Source: Capitulum mitella (lineage: Eukaryota > Arthropoda > Thecostraca > Pollicipedomorpha > Pollicipedidae). From it: DNA of 64,000 nucleotides. Under the pieces are notes generated by a model. That model was not told where the DNA came from, made no database searches, and saw nothing but the letters and a program-made list of their open reading frames with translations. How positions within the stretch are numbered: the stretch's first letter is position 1; every line of letters begins with the position of its first letter. A program made the translations under genes and the position numbers. The stretch covers positions 25,361,398 through 25,425,397 of the forward strand of contig CP099841.1 in assembly GCA_030062745.1 (NCBI GenBank), given 5' to 3'. Positions 1 through 13,100 of this stretch are shown here, in pieces.

Positions 1-862
1 CAGACCCAGTTGACGCAGGCACAAAGGCGAAAGTGTGCAGCTCAGAAAGCGCCGGTTTGAATCTCTGTGGAGGGGCTAAAGCTGGTAGCAGCTCGGGCGT
101 TGGGGACTGGCCTGCAACGACGCGATTGTGCACGCTAGTCGGATGTTTTTTTGCGGGACGCTAGCGGATGACATGCTCGGGTCGGTAACGGTGGGCGGTG
201 TCAGCTGTCGCGCGGACTTCGAGGAGGGGCTTGGCCGGACCGTGGTCAACAGCCGTCTGCCGCGGCCGTGCTTCGGTGCAGGCGACACCGCGCGTCACGG
301 CTACTCGTCCCCGCCGGGCCGTCACGCCCGCGTGACGCTGGCGGGGCGCGCCAATGCCGTTGTGCGGCCGCGTGACAGACCTCGGAAATCGAAACACGCA
401 CCGCGTACGGCCGGCGTGCCCTGACACGCGTCGTCGCGGGTGTGGGATATGCCCGGTCCGTGGAAAGGCTTACGAAGGTGCTGACGTCTTAATGCCTAAC
501 TTGTTTGACCAGCGCAGCGATGCGAAGGGAGTAATCGGCTCTGTCGTTACGCTCCGGGAGGTGCCCGCGCCGGCGGCTGCACGCCGAGCGCCGGCTGGGC
601 CGCGGCCGTCTGGCTTACGTAATGAACGCCGCTGAGTCAAAACATGACTGGCAGGAGCCGGGCGAGGCGATGGCCGAGGCCGGCTAACCGGGCCGCCGTG
701 TTGTCTGGGATAATGGCGCCGTTTTGCGAGCTGGCAGAGCCCGCAGTGTCGCAGTCGGACGGTGTCCAAGACGGCGGTTAGTTGGTTGGTAACAACGTTC
801 AGACTGCCAGGGTCATTTGGCGTCGCAGCCTTGCGCACCGGTCACTGAGGGGGACGGCGAAA

Positions 863-937
863 TGCTTCTGTTACCCGGATTCGAACTGGGGCTTGTCGGC
901 CGCAAGGCGAACACGGTAACCACTACACTACTCCGCC
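863..937 (-). repeat. tRNA-like sequence (SINE head or tRNA pseudogene)
   Basis: On the - strand there is an A box (TAGTGTAGTGG) and a B box (GTTCGAATCC) at tRNA spacing. The putative acceptor arms do not pair, the T stem has an A-C mismatch and the anticodon stem is broken, so it is not a working tRNA. It lies in an intron of the MBD5/6 gene, just upstream of the MBD exon. A tRNA-derived SINE remnant is most likely. Confidence 0.5.
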
Positions 938-1058
938 GTGTGTCCAGGGCGTCGATGTCGGACGGTGTCCGTTGGACGCGTCTGGTCTGCCGTCCTGTGG
1001 CCGGGTTGGTCCGCTGTGACCGGTGACCGGTGACCGCTGACCGTCGGTCCGTTTTCAG

Positions 1059-1182
1059 CCCAAGCGGAGTCAGCCTGACCTCGGTGGAGGAAGCGCGCCA
1101 GTACCTGAGGACGGACGGCACCTGCAAGTGCGGCCTGGAGTGCCCGCTCGTCCTGGAGAAATCGTTCAACTTCGACCCCAAG
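1059..1182 (+). CDS. MBD5: MBD5/6 exon: second half of MBD
   Basis: The acceptor is GTTTTCAG ending at 1058 and the donor is AAG|GTAGCG. The exon starts on the third base of a codon and ends in phase 0. It encodes the C-terminal half of the MBD: a Ser-Pro-Ser-Gly turn, a short helix (SVEEARQYL), the near-invariant [13 protein letters not shown] stretch and FNFDPK. The Cys-Lys-Cys-Gly-Leu-Glu-Cys pattern is diagnostic of the MBD5/6 subgroup and absent from MeCP2/MBD1-4. Confidence 0.9.
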
Positions 1183-4100
1183 GTAGCGTTTTTGCCTCGT
1201 GTGGCATTGCCGCCATGTTTGTCTTGTGCTTGTTGGTCCGGTGAGTCGGATGTGGTGTTCTGTCGGTCGGTGCCGTTTGTGGCGTCTGTGTCCTGTTTGT
1301 GGGGCGTGTTTGTGCGGTCTCCGTCCTGTTTTTCGGACGTGTTTGACGTTTTATCCTGTGTTGTTCGATAGCGTCCATGATGTTTATGTTCCGTCTGCGG
1401 TGTCTGCGATCTGTGGTGTTCGGTCTGTGAGTGTGTGTGTGTGTGTTCGTGTCTGTGATATCTGTACTGTTCGTGATCGCTGTCCTGTTCGCAGTGCCTC
1501 TGCCCGATCTGTGTCGTCTCTTTCCATGGTGTCTGATCTGCGATCTGATTGTCCTGCCGGTACGTGACTTGTTCCGCCCGTCAGAGCCACACCGCGGACG
1601 GCCCGCGCCCCCGAACACCTGTCCGCTGTGTGTGTTTGCTCTCGTCGGGCGGCGGCGGCGGCGGCGGCGGGGCGGGGGCGGCGCCGCAGCTCGCTGCGGC
1701 CGTCGTCGCGGCTGGCCCGTATCGACGCTCGCTGCCAGCCGTGAACGATGACCGGTCGGCCTAATGGAGCCTGGAGCCGGTCCATATGCGGCGCTAATGC
1801 CTCGGCCGCCGGCGTGGCGCCGTCGCCGAGCGCTCTCGCCGGGCAGCGCGGTCGGCGCGCCTCGTTTGGCGCCGACTGATGACGGCCGGCGTGACTTGCG
1901 GACCCGGGTGGCGCTGGTTTGGGCGCCGGCAGCGCGCGCGGCTCGGCTGTCGAGTGGAGCGCGCCGCTGAGCGCTGCCGCCGCGGGCGGCCGCGCGGTCT
2001 GTTCTCCTCTCGCGGCGCCGCCAAACAGGCCGACATCGATCAAGCGGTGGCCGGTCGGCCCCACAGGACCGAACAGGGCGAACGGACGGCTGAGCCCGGT
2101 GGACGTTCGGCCGAGCCCGGTGGACGTCCGGCCGAGCCCGGTGGACGTCCGAGTGAGCCCGGTGGACGTCCGAGCGAGCCCGGTGGACGTCCGACCGAAC
2201 CTGGTGGACGTCCGACCGAGCCTGGTGGGTGTCTGACCGAGCCTGGTGGACGACCTATAGAGCCTGGATAGAGCCTGGTGAACGACCGATAGAGCCCGGT
2301 GGACCTCCGACCGACCGAGCCAGGCAGACGGCTGATGCCGTAACGCGATCCTGATCAGCGACACTCTCGCAGAGCCTCCGCCTGGGGCCGGAGACACTCC
2401 CGCCGAATTCCGAGCCTCGGCAGATGGACGGAATTTCCAGCCGGCCGCGCTTGTTTGCTTTTCTCTGAATCACCGACTCGTGTGCCCCTGGTCCCGGAGT
2501 GAACGCGGGGCTGTCTGCTGCATGCCGTCGTGCAGAGCGGCACTCGGTCTTGGCCGTGAATCCAGAGGGCCCCATTTCGATTACCCTGCGGTCGTCATGT
2601 CCCGCCCACAGGCTCGCCTCTCGCCCCTGTCTCTGTTGCGAACACTGGCTCTAATTGAGCTGGTCGAAATGACGCAGGCGTCAGGCCTCTTAATTTGCTA
2701 AGCAATCACGGAGTGATTGTGTCATAAATCTGCGGTTGTTTTTTATTGGAGGTGCACTTTGCTGCCGGCCGGCTCACCTCCGGGTGTAAACAGGCCCGGC
2801 TCTGACGTCGTCGGCGCCACCGTGTGCGGGTCTGACGAGCAGCCCGACCCGTCGGCAGGGGCTGCCGGCCGGGCCGGCGGCACCGTGTCGCGAGAAGCCG
2901 GCCCGGCGTGGCGGCGGCGGGCGCGGCTCTCACGCGTCGGGCGTGGTTCACACAGACAGGGGCGGCCGGACGCGCGCCGGGCGTGGTTCACACAGACAGG
3001 GCGGCCGGGACGCGGCCGTGCGAACCGGCCGGGCCGGCTGCGGGCGGCCGGCGCCGTCCGCTGGGAAGACGAGCGGCGTCCCCGCTCGGCCACAATGACC
3101 CGGCGCGCACCGGGCATGATGCATTTAATTGCGCACCGGCGCTCATTAGGGCGCGCGGCGGGGTGCGGCCGGATCGTGACCTATTAAGGCCGGCCGGACG
3201 TCGTGTCCGTCAGCGCCAGGCACGGTCGGCCGCCGCCGGGCAGGGGCCGACGGGCCGGGTCCGCCGGGTCCGCTCTGCCCGGTCCGTCTCCGGGGCCCGG
3301 CTCCGGGGTGGCGGTGGCCGCCCCTCCCCCCGCGGTTCAGGCGGCACCTCTCGGACGGGGCGGGCCGACGCTCGACTCCGCCCGCGGAAGCCGCCCGACA
3401 ATGGGCCGCCGCAGAGTGACTGCCGTCCAGCTGTCCGGCGCGTCACCCTCGATAAGCCGGCATTCAGGCGGGAGCATCGCGGGGCGACCCGCCAGGTGGG
3501 CACGTGCTCATCAGAGGGGGGGGGGGGGAGCGGCGTGCCGGCAGACTCATCGGCACGCCGCTCTGCGTGAACCCTGCTGTGGGAGGCCACGGGCAGTCTG
3601 TGACCGACAGAGTTGACCGAATGAGGGGCCGTCGGGGGGGAGGGCAGATCCCGGTCATGCACTGTGGACGTGATGGTCTGCTGATGTGGTGCAATGGTCA
3701 GTTGATTCAGAGCGCCGAACGCCATCGGCTCACGACGTCGCTCTCTCGAAGTGTTTGAATTCCAGCGCCGCTTGTGGCAAATGATGGTGTTGCCTTTGAG
3801 TTTTTTCGTGTCATCTCTCGCCTCGTGTCGTAACACGACTTAAAACATGTAGTTTGGTTTTGTTTGTTCCTCTGAGGTCGCCATTCGACCCTGTACTCGA
3901 CCCGAAAGTCACATTTGGTCACGATTGTGTATTTACCATATCACCATGTGAGCCTATGTTTGCCCACTTTGTTTGACCTTGATTTCCCGTCCGTCGGGTC
4001 GTCACGAGACCCCGTGGCTATGTTCATCCTCGTCCGTTCATGTACGGCATCATGGCTCGACCCTGGCCCTGTGTATGACGTCATTTAACCGTCGGCCAGG

Positions 4101-7100
4101 TGATCACGCGACCCTGGAGCAGCGCCGGCGGCTCGGTCAGCCCCAGCGAGGCCACCAAGACGTGCAACCACCGGCGAAAACGGCCCCACCTCCTGCCGCA
4201 CCGGCTCTTCAGGAAAGGTGAGCCGCTTTCGGCGAAGTGGCGTGCCGACGCCGCATTACGCTCGCCGCCACTTGGCCGGAGCGGCGCCGGCGTCACGCGC
4301 CGCCCGCGTGACGTCACCGGGGCCGGCGGCAGGCGGCCGGGCCGGACCCTGGCGGGGTTCGGACCCCGGAGACGATCAGCGCCTGTGGAGGACCCCTGCG
4401 GTGCGGACGAGTGCTCAGGCTCCCGTGGCGCAGTAGCGGTCTGTAACACCGCGGCTTGATGGCCACCGTGGCGGTGGAAGACGTGCCCTCCGGGTGGCGA
4501 GCGGTGCACGGGAGCGCTACGGCGGGCTCGTGGAATGCAGCTCAGGCCTCCGGAACGGGACCGCCGATGACGGCGCGGCGCTCAGGTTTCGTGAGACGAG
4601 GCTGCCGGCGCCGGAGAGGTCGTCGCCGGTGTGGCGGAACCTCCTGGGCGTTTCGGCCGCGGGCTGGACGGGGCCGACGGGCGCCGGTCGGCCGGAGCCG
4701 GGCCGCCGTGCCGGTGACGCGGCTGGATCGATGGCGGCCGCGGCGCCGCCGGCCGCCGGCCGCGCTCCGAGGCCGGGACACCTGGCCGCGGCCTGCGCGC
4801 CGCCGGCGCCGGCGGCCGGCCCTGTTTTGATACACCCTGCAGCCGTGTTATGATCGTGTGGGCGCCGACAGTATCGCCGGCATCCGGCCGCCGAGACAAA
4901 GGCGTGTTTTGGCGGCGGTAACGGGCCGCGGCGACAAAAACGGCGCACGGCGGCGGCGCCCCGTCTGGCGCCGATTGGCGCGCGCGCCGGTCTATCAGTC
5001 TTGGCACCCGGCGGCGGCGCGCCCGGCCGCGGCCAACTTTTCGCCGCGTTTTTCCGCGCCCGACGGCCGTCGGAAGAGTTGGGGCGGGCCGCTGTATCAA
5101 CGAGCGCCGCAGTCGGAAAATAGTCTGCTCGGCGATCCGGGCAGTCGACAAAGAGAAAGTGGCTCCAGGGAGAGAGATGGATGAGAAATGCATTTGCAGA
5201 GGGTCGGGGAAGATGGAGAGGGATGTGTTTTGCGATCGCGCGTGCGGCCCGGCTGTGTTTTGCGCAGGCGGGCCACTTGATCGCGCGTATATGCGGCACG
5301 CGCCTCGTGCTGCCGCGCTAATGCCGGATGACAGCCTGAAGAAAAGACCGCTGGAGGTGAAAGCTGATAGAGAATGGGCGGGCGATCGGCGCGCGGCCGT
5401 GCGGCCGGCCCGGCTCGGATCAGACCCCGTTAACCCGTCCGGACTCAGCTGCTTGTCGAGCGGACTATCAGGCGATCGTTCTGTTGGTGTATCGGCGCCG
5501 CGTGTGCTCCCTTTGTCCGGTGCGGGCATTGTTGCCGGCATGGTGATGGGCGCCTTTGACTGGCCTTTGTTGTGGCGCGCACTATCTGCTGCCTGATCTC
5601 CGTCGCTCTCTCTCGCTCGCTCGTTCGCTCGCCGGCGGCCCGAGCTCGCTCTCGGCCCGCTCCCGGTGTCGGCTGTGCGTGTCGGCCGCCGCCGGCGGGC
5701 CCGCGCGGAGTCACTCACCTCGCTGTCCGACCGCTCTCTCCCTCCGCCGCTCTGCCGGCACGCACGGCCGTAAATCGTCCGAGGCGGCGCTTCATCTGCA
5801 TACGGCCGGCCGGCGGACGGCTCGGACCGGGCAGGCTCTGCACCGGCGCGGACGACCCGGACCGCCGCCGCCGCCGCCTGACACACGGACGGCCCTCCAT
5901 TAGCCGGACGGGCCGGACGGCGGCGACCATTAGCGCGCGGCCGCCGCCAGCCGGCCGCTGTCCGATGGCTCCGGCTGTGGCTGCGGCTGGCGGCGCTGAG
6001 ACGTCGTCCGACGGCCGCCGGGCTGGGTCGCGGCCGAGGCAGCGGACGGTCCCCGCTGCCGGCCGCCGCGGCCGCTCAGTTGACCGGGCGCGGAGCCCGC
6101 CTGCCGCCGGCGGACCGGCCGGCGGCCGCTGCTGTTTTGCCGGTGCGCCGGCTTTCACCGGCAGCTGTGGCTGCGTCGGCCGGCCGGCCTTAAAAAGTTA
6201 ATTGCATGCGATACCATCGGTCCAGAGGCGGCCGCTGCATTTTGCACGGATGTTGAACGCCCTCCGACCACATATCGGCGTCATAAATAGCCGTGATGGC
6301 GTGTGGCCACTGGCAGTCGCAGCAGATGGACAGAGCCGGAGCGGGTGATATGCGGGGTGGGGTTAAATGACCCGGTCATTACTGCCTCCCGCGCTGGCCA
6401 GGCGTGACTACTAATGACCCACCCGTCATGTCCGGCTGGTTGTTCTCACTCACCCTCTCAGTCATCCACGTGGTTACTCACCCACCTGTTTGTTCACTCA
6501 CTTGTTTGCTCATGTATTCAATTGCTCACTTACAGCGGTCTGCCCTTGGTCTAGTTCATTGGCGAACTCACACTCCAGTTCACTGGCCAGTTCACTCCCC
6601 TCCAGTTCGCGCATTCATTCGCTCATTGCCACCTTGTCATTCACGTACTCTCACTCTTCCACTCGTCCTCTCCTCTCTCATTCACTCTTCCCTTTTTCAC
6701 CACCTCACGCTCTCCCGGTCGTCGGCTTGCGTCATCCGCGGCTCTCTCCGTCGCCCGCTGTCAGTCTCGCTCCGACGGCCGCTTGTTCTGCGGCCGGTTC
6801 GAGCGCGCCCCATTGATTGCCTTGATGTCACACGAGCTGCGCCCAACGAGCAGAACGCCCTCTCCGGAGACGAGCCGCTTGATCTTGATTAAACACGGCT
6901 CGGATCAATTGAGGTCGCCGGCCGGGCGGGCTTTTATCCCCTCGGCCGGGGTAATCCGCTCAATGTGTTGTCGCCGGCAGCCGCCGCCGCGTCTATTTGT
7001 GTTTGTCGGCGCGGCGGGCGGCCGCTCGGGCGGGCCGAAGCGCGGCCGGCGCGCCGTTTACAGCCGCGCTCGGCCGTTACGGCGGCGCAAAAAACGGCGG

Positions 7101-10100
7101 CCGAGCGCGGCTCCGGCCCCGGAGACGGCCGGCGGCGCGGCGCCCGAGCGGTCGGCCGCGCCGACAGCGGCCTGGCCGGCGGGTCAACGCGCGCGTGATC
7201 GGCGCAGCTTCCGACGTGGCTGAGGGCGGTGTCGATACAGCGGGCCGCTTCGCCGGCGGTGGCCGTCGTGTCCGGGCCGGGCCGGCGGCGCGCGGCAGCC
7301 GCTCGATCGATGCCGGCCGGCCGGTGCCGGGATCGTCTCGATTAGCGGCTCCCGAGACGAATCTGGCGCGGTCGGCGGCGGCGACACGTCGACACTCGTG
7401 TTCCGGGCGGCGATCAATGGCCGGGCGGCGCTGCTGCCATCTGTCGGCGGGCGGCGGCAGGTCAGGCGGCGCCGGGCCGCGGCTGTGACAGCCGGCGGCT
7501 GGCGGCCGGGTAATGAGCCGCCCGGAGACGGCCGCTAACGAGACGTGACCGCCCCGCCGCCTCGCGGGAGGCGGTCCGAGACGCAGACGCCCCGCCGCCT
7601 CGGAAGAGACGGACCGGGTCGAGACGTGACCGTCTCTGAAGAGACTTGACTGCTCCTCTGTCCTGGAGCGCGACGTTACTTCCCGAGATGTGGCGGCCTC
7701 TATTTCTCAGAAGGACATGACCATCTCTCTGTCTCGGAGGGTGACGCTACTTCCCGAGACGTGGCCGCCGCATTGTTTCGGGGAGGCATGACTGTCCGTG
7801 TTTCATGGACGGAGACGTAATCGTCTCTCTGTCCCGGAGGGAGGCGTTACCGTCACCACGCCGGGCAGGGAGACGCAGGTCCTGCCTCGGCGTGGAACGC
7901 AACTTTCCCTCTGCCTCGGAGGAGATGCCGGGCCTTTTGCGGCCGAGCGGGGACGAGCGGTCCGCATCCGGCGTCTTTCCGTCCGGCCTGGGCGGCAGGT
8001 CGCGGTGTCTGCACGCGCACCGTTTCCGCATGGTTTCCTCCGGGTCGGAGTGACGACTCGCAGACTCAGTCGGAGTCATGGCGTCCTGGCGAGCCTCAGG
8101 CCGGTCGCTTTCGACGGACGCAGCCCGTCTGCGGCGCGGGGCCAAGTCCCCGGGCGCCTCTTGGATTTGGCCATTACAGCTGCGGTATGTCGTCGCCGTC
8201 TCCCCCGCGGCAGTCTGTCTGTCCGAACACGTCCTCGAACGGCTCGCTGCCTCCGCTCCGTATCTATAAAACGTCCCGTAACCGGCGGCTCGCGGCGCTC
8301 TTTGTCCGACAGAAGCACCCGCAGCTTTTAGCGAAGCCGTGCCGAAGGCGCTCCCGGCTTAATTGCGGTGGATCTCTTTGTGTGGCGGCCGGCGCGGCCC
8401 CGGCTGAGTCACGTGCCGCCGCCGGCCGCCGTGACTTACGACCGTGTGACGCACGGCCGGGGCCCGTGAATCACGGCGGCCACGCCGACCGCCCGGCCGC
8501 CGCTCGTGACGTCTGCGACCGGGCGGGGGGCCGTGTCGACGGCGTACGGCGCCGCCTTTTCCCGTCCGTTGAGTGCTGTTTGTTTTGACGGGTTTGGTGT
8601 TCTGCGACGCGTGCGTGCTCGCCGCCCCTTGTCGCGATGCCGTGCTTGGACTGTTTTGGCGTGCGGTACGCCCAGGATAGCAGGCGGTGCGTGAATGGGA
8701 TGGTTTCCGTCAGCTTGTGGTGCTGGGCCGTAAAGTCTATTTCCGGTCCGTTCCGGAACACGTCGACTCACCCTTCCGCATTCCCGTGGAGTCTGTTGTG
8801 TCCAGGGCTGCGGGCCACTGGAATCCTTTGACCCTTTCCAGCTGTCTTTGGAGCCTGTTGTTTGTCCAGGAGTGTCCGTCCCAAGAGCCTGTCATCTGCC
8901 CAGGGCTGCCCGTCTACCAGGCGTGTTATGCATCCACGACTTTTCGTCCCTGGAGCCTGATATCCGTCCAGGACTGTGGTATCCGCCTTCCCTCTCCGAC
9001 TGCCGGTCCCTGGAGCCGGAGCGAGTTGTGCCGGGGCCGAGCTGGCCGCTGGCCGGCCGCGGCGCGCCGCCTTGTTTGCGTTCCGCACCGCCGTCAGATG
9101 TCACAGCGCCGTCCGTCTGCCCGCAGATGTGCCGCCCACGTTCCAGGAGCAGCGCTGCAACCCGCACAACAACCCCTTCTTCAAGGAGCACATGCTGCAG
9201 GTGGGTGAGCGGCGGGCGCGGACGGCGCGCGGGCCGGCCGGAGATGAGCGGGTGGGCGGCGGCGGGCGCGGTGCCAGCCGCGGTCGACAGATACCGGCAC
9301 CGGTAACGAGTGGGCGCCGCGCCGGCCGGACAGCGGCCGCCCGATCGATCACGGACATCACAAAGGCCGGCCGGACGCCGCCGGACAAAGCGACCGGCCG
9401 AGAGCGGCCGGCCGGCGGCCGCCGCGGTGCGCCGTTTTTGCCGGCCGCGCTGCGTGCAGGCGGCGCGGCGGCGCGGCGGGCGGCCGGTCACGAGCGCGCG
9501 GCCGTGCACCGGCGGCGCGCGGCCATCGATCGCCGCCCGCCGGAGACGGCCGCCCGTGACAGGTGCACCGCGCGGAGGCGGCCGCCGCGCCGCCGGGACA
9601 GGCCCGGACGCGGCGCCGTCGTCCGGCCTTCATGTGCCGTGGCTGCCGCCGCCGCAGTGCTGACGCCGGGAGCTGGCCGGCCGACGGAGGTCCGGCCGGC
9701 CGCCGGACCGTTATAGATCGGGCGCCGCCGGGCCGCCGCCGCCGGCCAATTGGAAAGTGTCAAACCAGTTTCGGTTGCAATTGGAAAGCGATCGGAGATT
9801 GGATTGTGTCGCGTGGCGGCGGCGGCCGTCCAGGCGGCTTCCGTCCGCCGGCGACGCGCGGCGTGCCGGAGACGCCCGGCCGACGGACGGCCTCCGGCGC
9901 GGCCGCGCGCTGCCGATGTTTGCGAGGCCGGCAGGCGGCCGTTGTTTGTGTCCGCGCGACAAAGTAGCCTCATCACGCCGCGCCTGGGCGGGGACGGCGT
10001 GACGCGCGGTATGGAGCCGGGGCGGGCGCGGTATGGAGACGGGGACGGGCGCGGCGGCAGGGACGTGCGGACGGCCGCCGGTGAACGGCGGGCTGCCGTG

Positions 10101-13100
10101 ACTCGGTGCCGGCGCTCCGGGTGCAGCGTTCCGCCCGCGTGCTGGCGTGCCGAGTTGTTTTGAAATTTGCTCGGCCCGACCGGCGCTGGCGTCGATCAGT
10201 AGCGTTCACTGGGTCGGAACAGGGTAAACAGACCGTCTGCCCAGGCGCCGAGCACTAATGATGGCCTAACGTTTTCAGGCAATGGAGCAGCTGAATCTCC
10301 AGCAGCAGCAACAACAACACCAGCATCAGCTCCAGCTCCACCAGCAACAACAGCAACGACAACAAGGGCAACAACAGCAGCAGCTGCACCCCCAGCCGCA
10401 ACAGCAACCACAACCAGAGCAGCAGCACCAACAGCCGCAGCAGCACCAACAGCCGCAGCAGCAGGAGCAGCAGCATGAACAGCTGCAGCGGCAACAGCAG
10501 CCACAGCAGCAACAACAGCGACAGGAGCAGCAAGACCAGCAGCCGGCTCAGCAGCAGCCGTGTGAGGAGACGTCGCGGGCGGGGCCGGCAGCGGCGTGCT
10601 GGCCGCGCGCGGCGGCGCCCGCGCCGGTGCCGCCGCACCAGAGTCGACCGGCCTGGGAGGAGGCGCGCCGCCGGCGGCAGTTGGGACGCGGCCGGCGCCG
10701 ACCTGGCCCGCCCGGCCGCGGCTCGCCCTGTCCCAACGTGGACGTGCGCCACTTGGAGTGCGAGCCGGCACCGGCGCCTCCGGCCACCGCCGCCGCGCCG
10801 CCGGCCGGCGCGCAGATGCCGAGCTTCTTGGACGACCCGAGCGGCTACCTGGCGCAGCAGACGCAGCTACTCAACGACACCATGCAGGAGGGCCTGAGCC
10901 CGGGGCCGGCGGACGGCGCCGCGCCGGCGCGGACCGCCCGGCCGGCCGAGCCGCCCCCGCCTCCGCCGCCCCCGCCGCCGCCCCCGCCGCCGCCCCCGCC
11001 GCCGCCCCCGCCACCCCCGCCGCCCCCCGACATCGGGCCGCCGGAGCCGCCGGAGCCACCAGAGCCGCCCAGAACGCCGCCCTCGGGGGCTGACGACGAT
11101 CCGCCGGCGGAGGAGGCAGCGTCACCGGTGGCAGCGGGCAGCCCGGCCGCGGCGCCGGGCGAGCTGCCCGCAGCGGAGGCGGCGCCGGCGCCGACCGTCG
11201 GCGCCGACGCCGGCACCGTCTCCTCGGCCGAGGCCGCAGGCCGGCCGGCGGCCGCCGCGGCCGCGGCGCCGGACGCCGTGGTACAGGGCGCGGTGACGAG
11301 CGTCCAGCACCCGAGCGCAGCGCGGCCGCCGGCGTCGCGGGCGGCGGCCGCGCCCCAGGCGGTGCGCACCTCCGTCACGGCCACCGCCACCACGGTGACG
11401 GCGACGCTGCGGCCGGCGGCGGCGACGCGGCCCTCGCCGGCCGGCCAGCCGCGCCGGCCGACGCCGCCGACGCTCGCGCCGGCGCCGCCGCCGCAGTACC
11501 AGGTGGTGGGCGGCACGGAGCTGCCGCTGATGCAGCAGCTGCCCGCTGGCCAGATCATCTTGCCGTCCGGCCAGGTGATCCTGACGCAGCCGCTGCAGCC
11601 CATGCTGCAGTACGTGAACACCTTCCCGATGCAGAACCAGCTGCTGCTGCCGAGCGGCGGCCTGCTGCAGACGGTGGAGGAGCCGCCGCGGCCGCCGGCG
11701 CCGGCCGTCGCTGGCCGCCGCCGGCGCCGTAAGCCGGCCGCCACCGTGGCCAGCATGCTGCAGCGCGGCCAGGCGCCGGCCGCGCCGCCGGCGCCCGTCG
11801 GCACGCTGCCCACCTTCCTGCTGGGCGCCGCCTCCGGCAAGCCGACGCAGTTGCTGCTGAGCCCCGGCCACGGCGGCGTGAACGTGCTGCAGCCGCTGCT
11901 GCTGCCCGGGCCGAGCGGCCAGCTGGTGATCCACAACGTGCCGATGGGCGGCCCGCTGTTCTCGGCCGGCTCCGTGTTCCCGGCCAGCGCCGCGTCGCCG
12001 CTGGCCGGCGGCCAGCTGTTGCAGGTGGTCTCCGTCGTCAGCGACGCGGCCGCCGCGCCGGCCGCGCCGGCGCCGGCGCCGCTGGTGGCCGCCGCTGGCG
12101 ACGCGGCGCCGCCGCAGACGCGCATGCCGGCCGACTCCAGCACTCCTGGCCAGGCGTCGCCTGACGGTGGCGGAGGCGGCGGCGGCGGCTGGCCGGGCCG
12201 CGCCACGCCCGGCCAGCAGGAGTCTGAGCCGGTCAGCTCCACCGTCGAGCCCGCCGAGCCGGACGCCGATGACCCGCCGCGCGTCGGCACCAAGCGGAAA
12301 CGGCCGGCCCACGGTAGGTCCCCGCGCCGGAGGCTGTTGAGTCAGCCGCTGCTGTCGCTCGGTTTTGGATCTAACTGGTGGCTTTTTGTTACCGTTTTGG
12401 CTAGCGGGATTCCGCGTCGAAAGTCGCCATTCCGCATAGTCCTTTTGGTAGAGTTATTCAGAACGTAATGAAGGGAATGAAATCAAGACAGGAAAACGAG
12501 CCTCTTTCTTGGTTGACTGTTATGCCAGACTTTATTCAAGCTGAGGACTTATGCTAGAGGCAGACCAATGCGTTACACCGTTAGTTTGGGTCAGTTCTAA
12601 TATCTGTATCACACGCAGACCTGTGCGCCTGCTTGGTACCAGCATTGCTCCCATTTATAAGTAAAAGATACTTGCAAGTCATATTGCAAGTCATACAACG
12701 TCACACTGGCACAGTGAGAGGAATCTGCTTAACAACGGCGCACTATGAGCTACGGAAATTTTTCCCGGCCGCCAGGGCTGGGACCCGCTCCGCCGGGCTC
12801 ACAGGCATGCGCCCTGAGCACCCCGGCCACGACGGCCCGTGAATAAACGCGGTCTGGAATCGGATCATTCAGTAAACTGCATATGTCGCCAGGCCTGAAT
12901 GGCAGAGGCACACCTCATGATGTGCGTCCCGCATACATCAGCTGAAGGCGTTTGCATGCAGAACAGCCACATTTATGGACTGTCACATATCACGTGCTCC
13001 TGCCCGCCAATTTGCAGCATCCCAGCGTATTTTTCCGGCAGTGAAGGAGGGGTGTTATCGCTAGGCACCTGGCGCTTCACGTGCAAGCTGCACCCCCGTT

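Noticed and set aside
1384-2397. 337-codon - strand ORF with repeating TRFGRTSTG peptides
   Set aside because: The repeats simply translate the 21-bp minisatellite; no domain and no splice support.
4425-4480. tRNA A-box-like TGGCGCAGTAGCGG
   Set aside because: No B box follows at tRNA spacing.
4582-5886. 434-codon ORF on the - strand in GC-rich DNA
   Set aside because: The composition is Arg/Ala/Pro-rich with no recognisable domain; stop codons are rare in CpG-dense DNA and the ORF lies in an MBD5/6 intron.
10845-12293. 482-codon antisense ORF opposite the giant MBD5/6 exon
   Set aside because: It is a mirror of the Pro/Ala-rich coding exon (poly-Gly, poly-Ala); no homology.
12314-12468. 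In-frame extension of the giant MBD5/6 exon past its donor
   Set aside because: The donor is good and phase 1 joins exactly to the PWWP exon, so these codons are intronic; retention is possible but unsupported.
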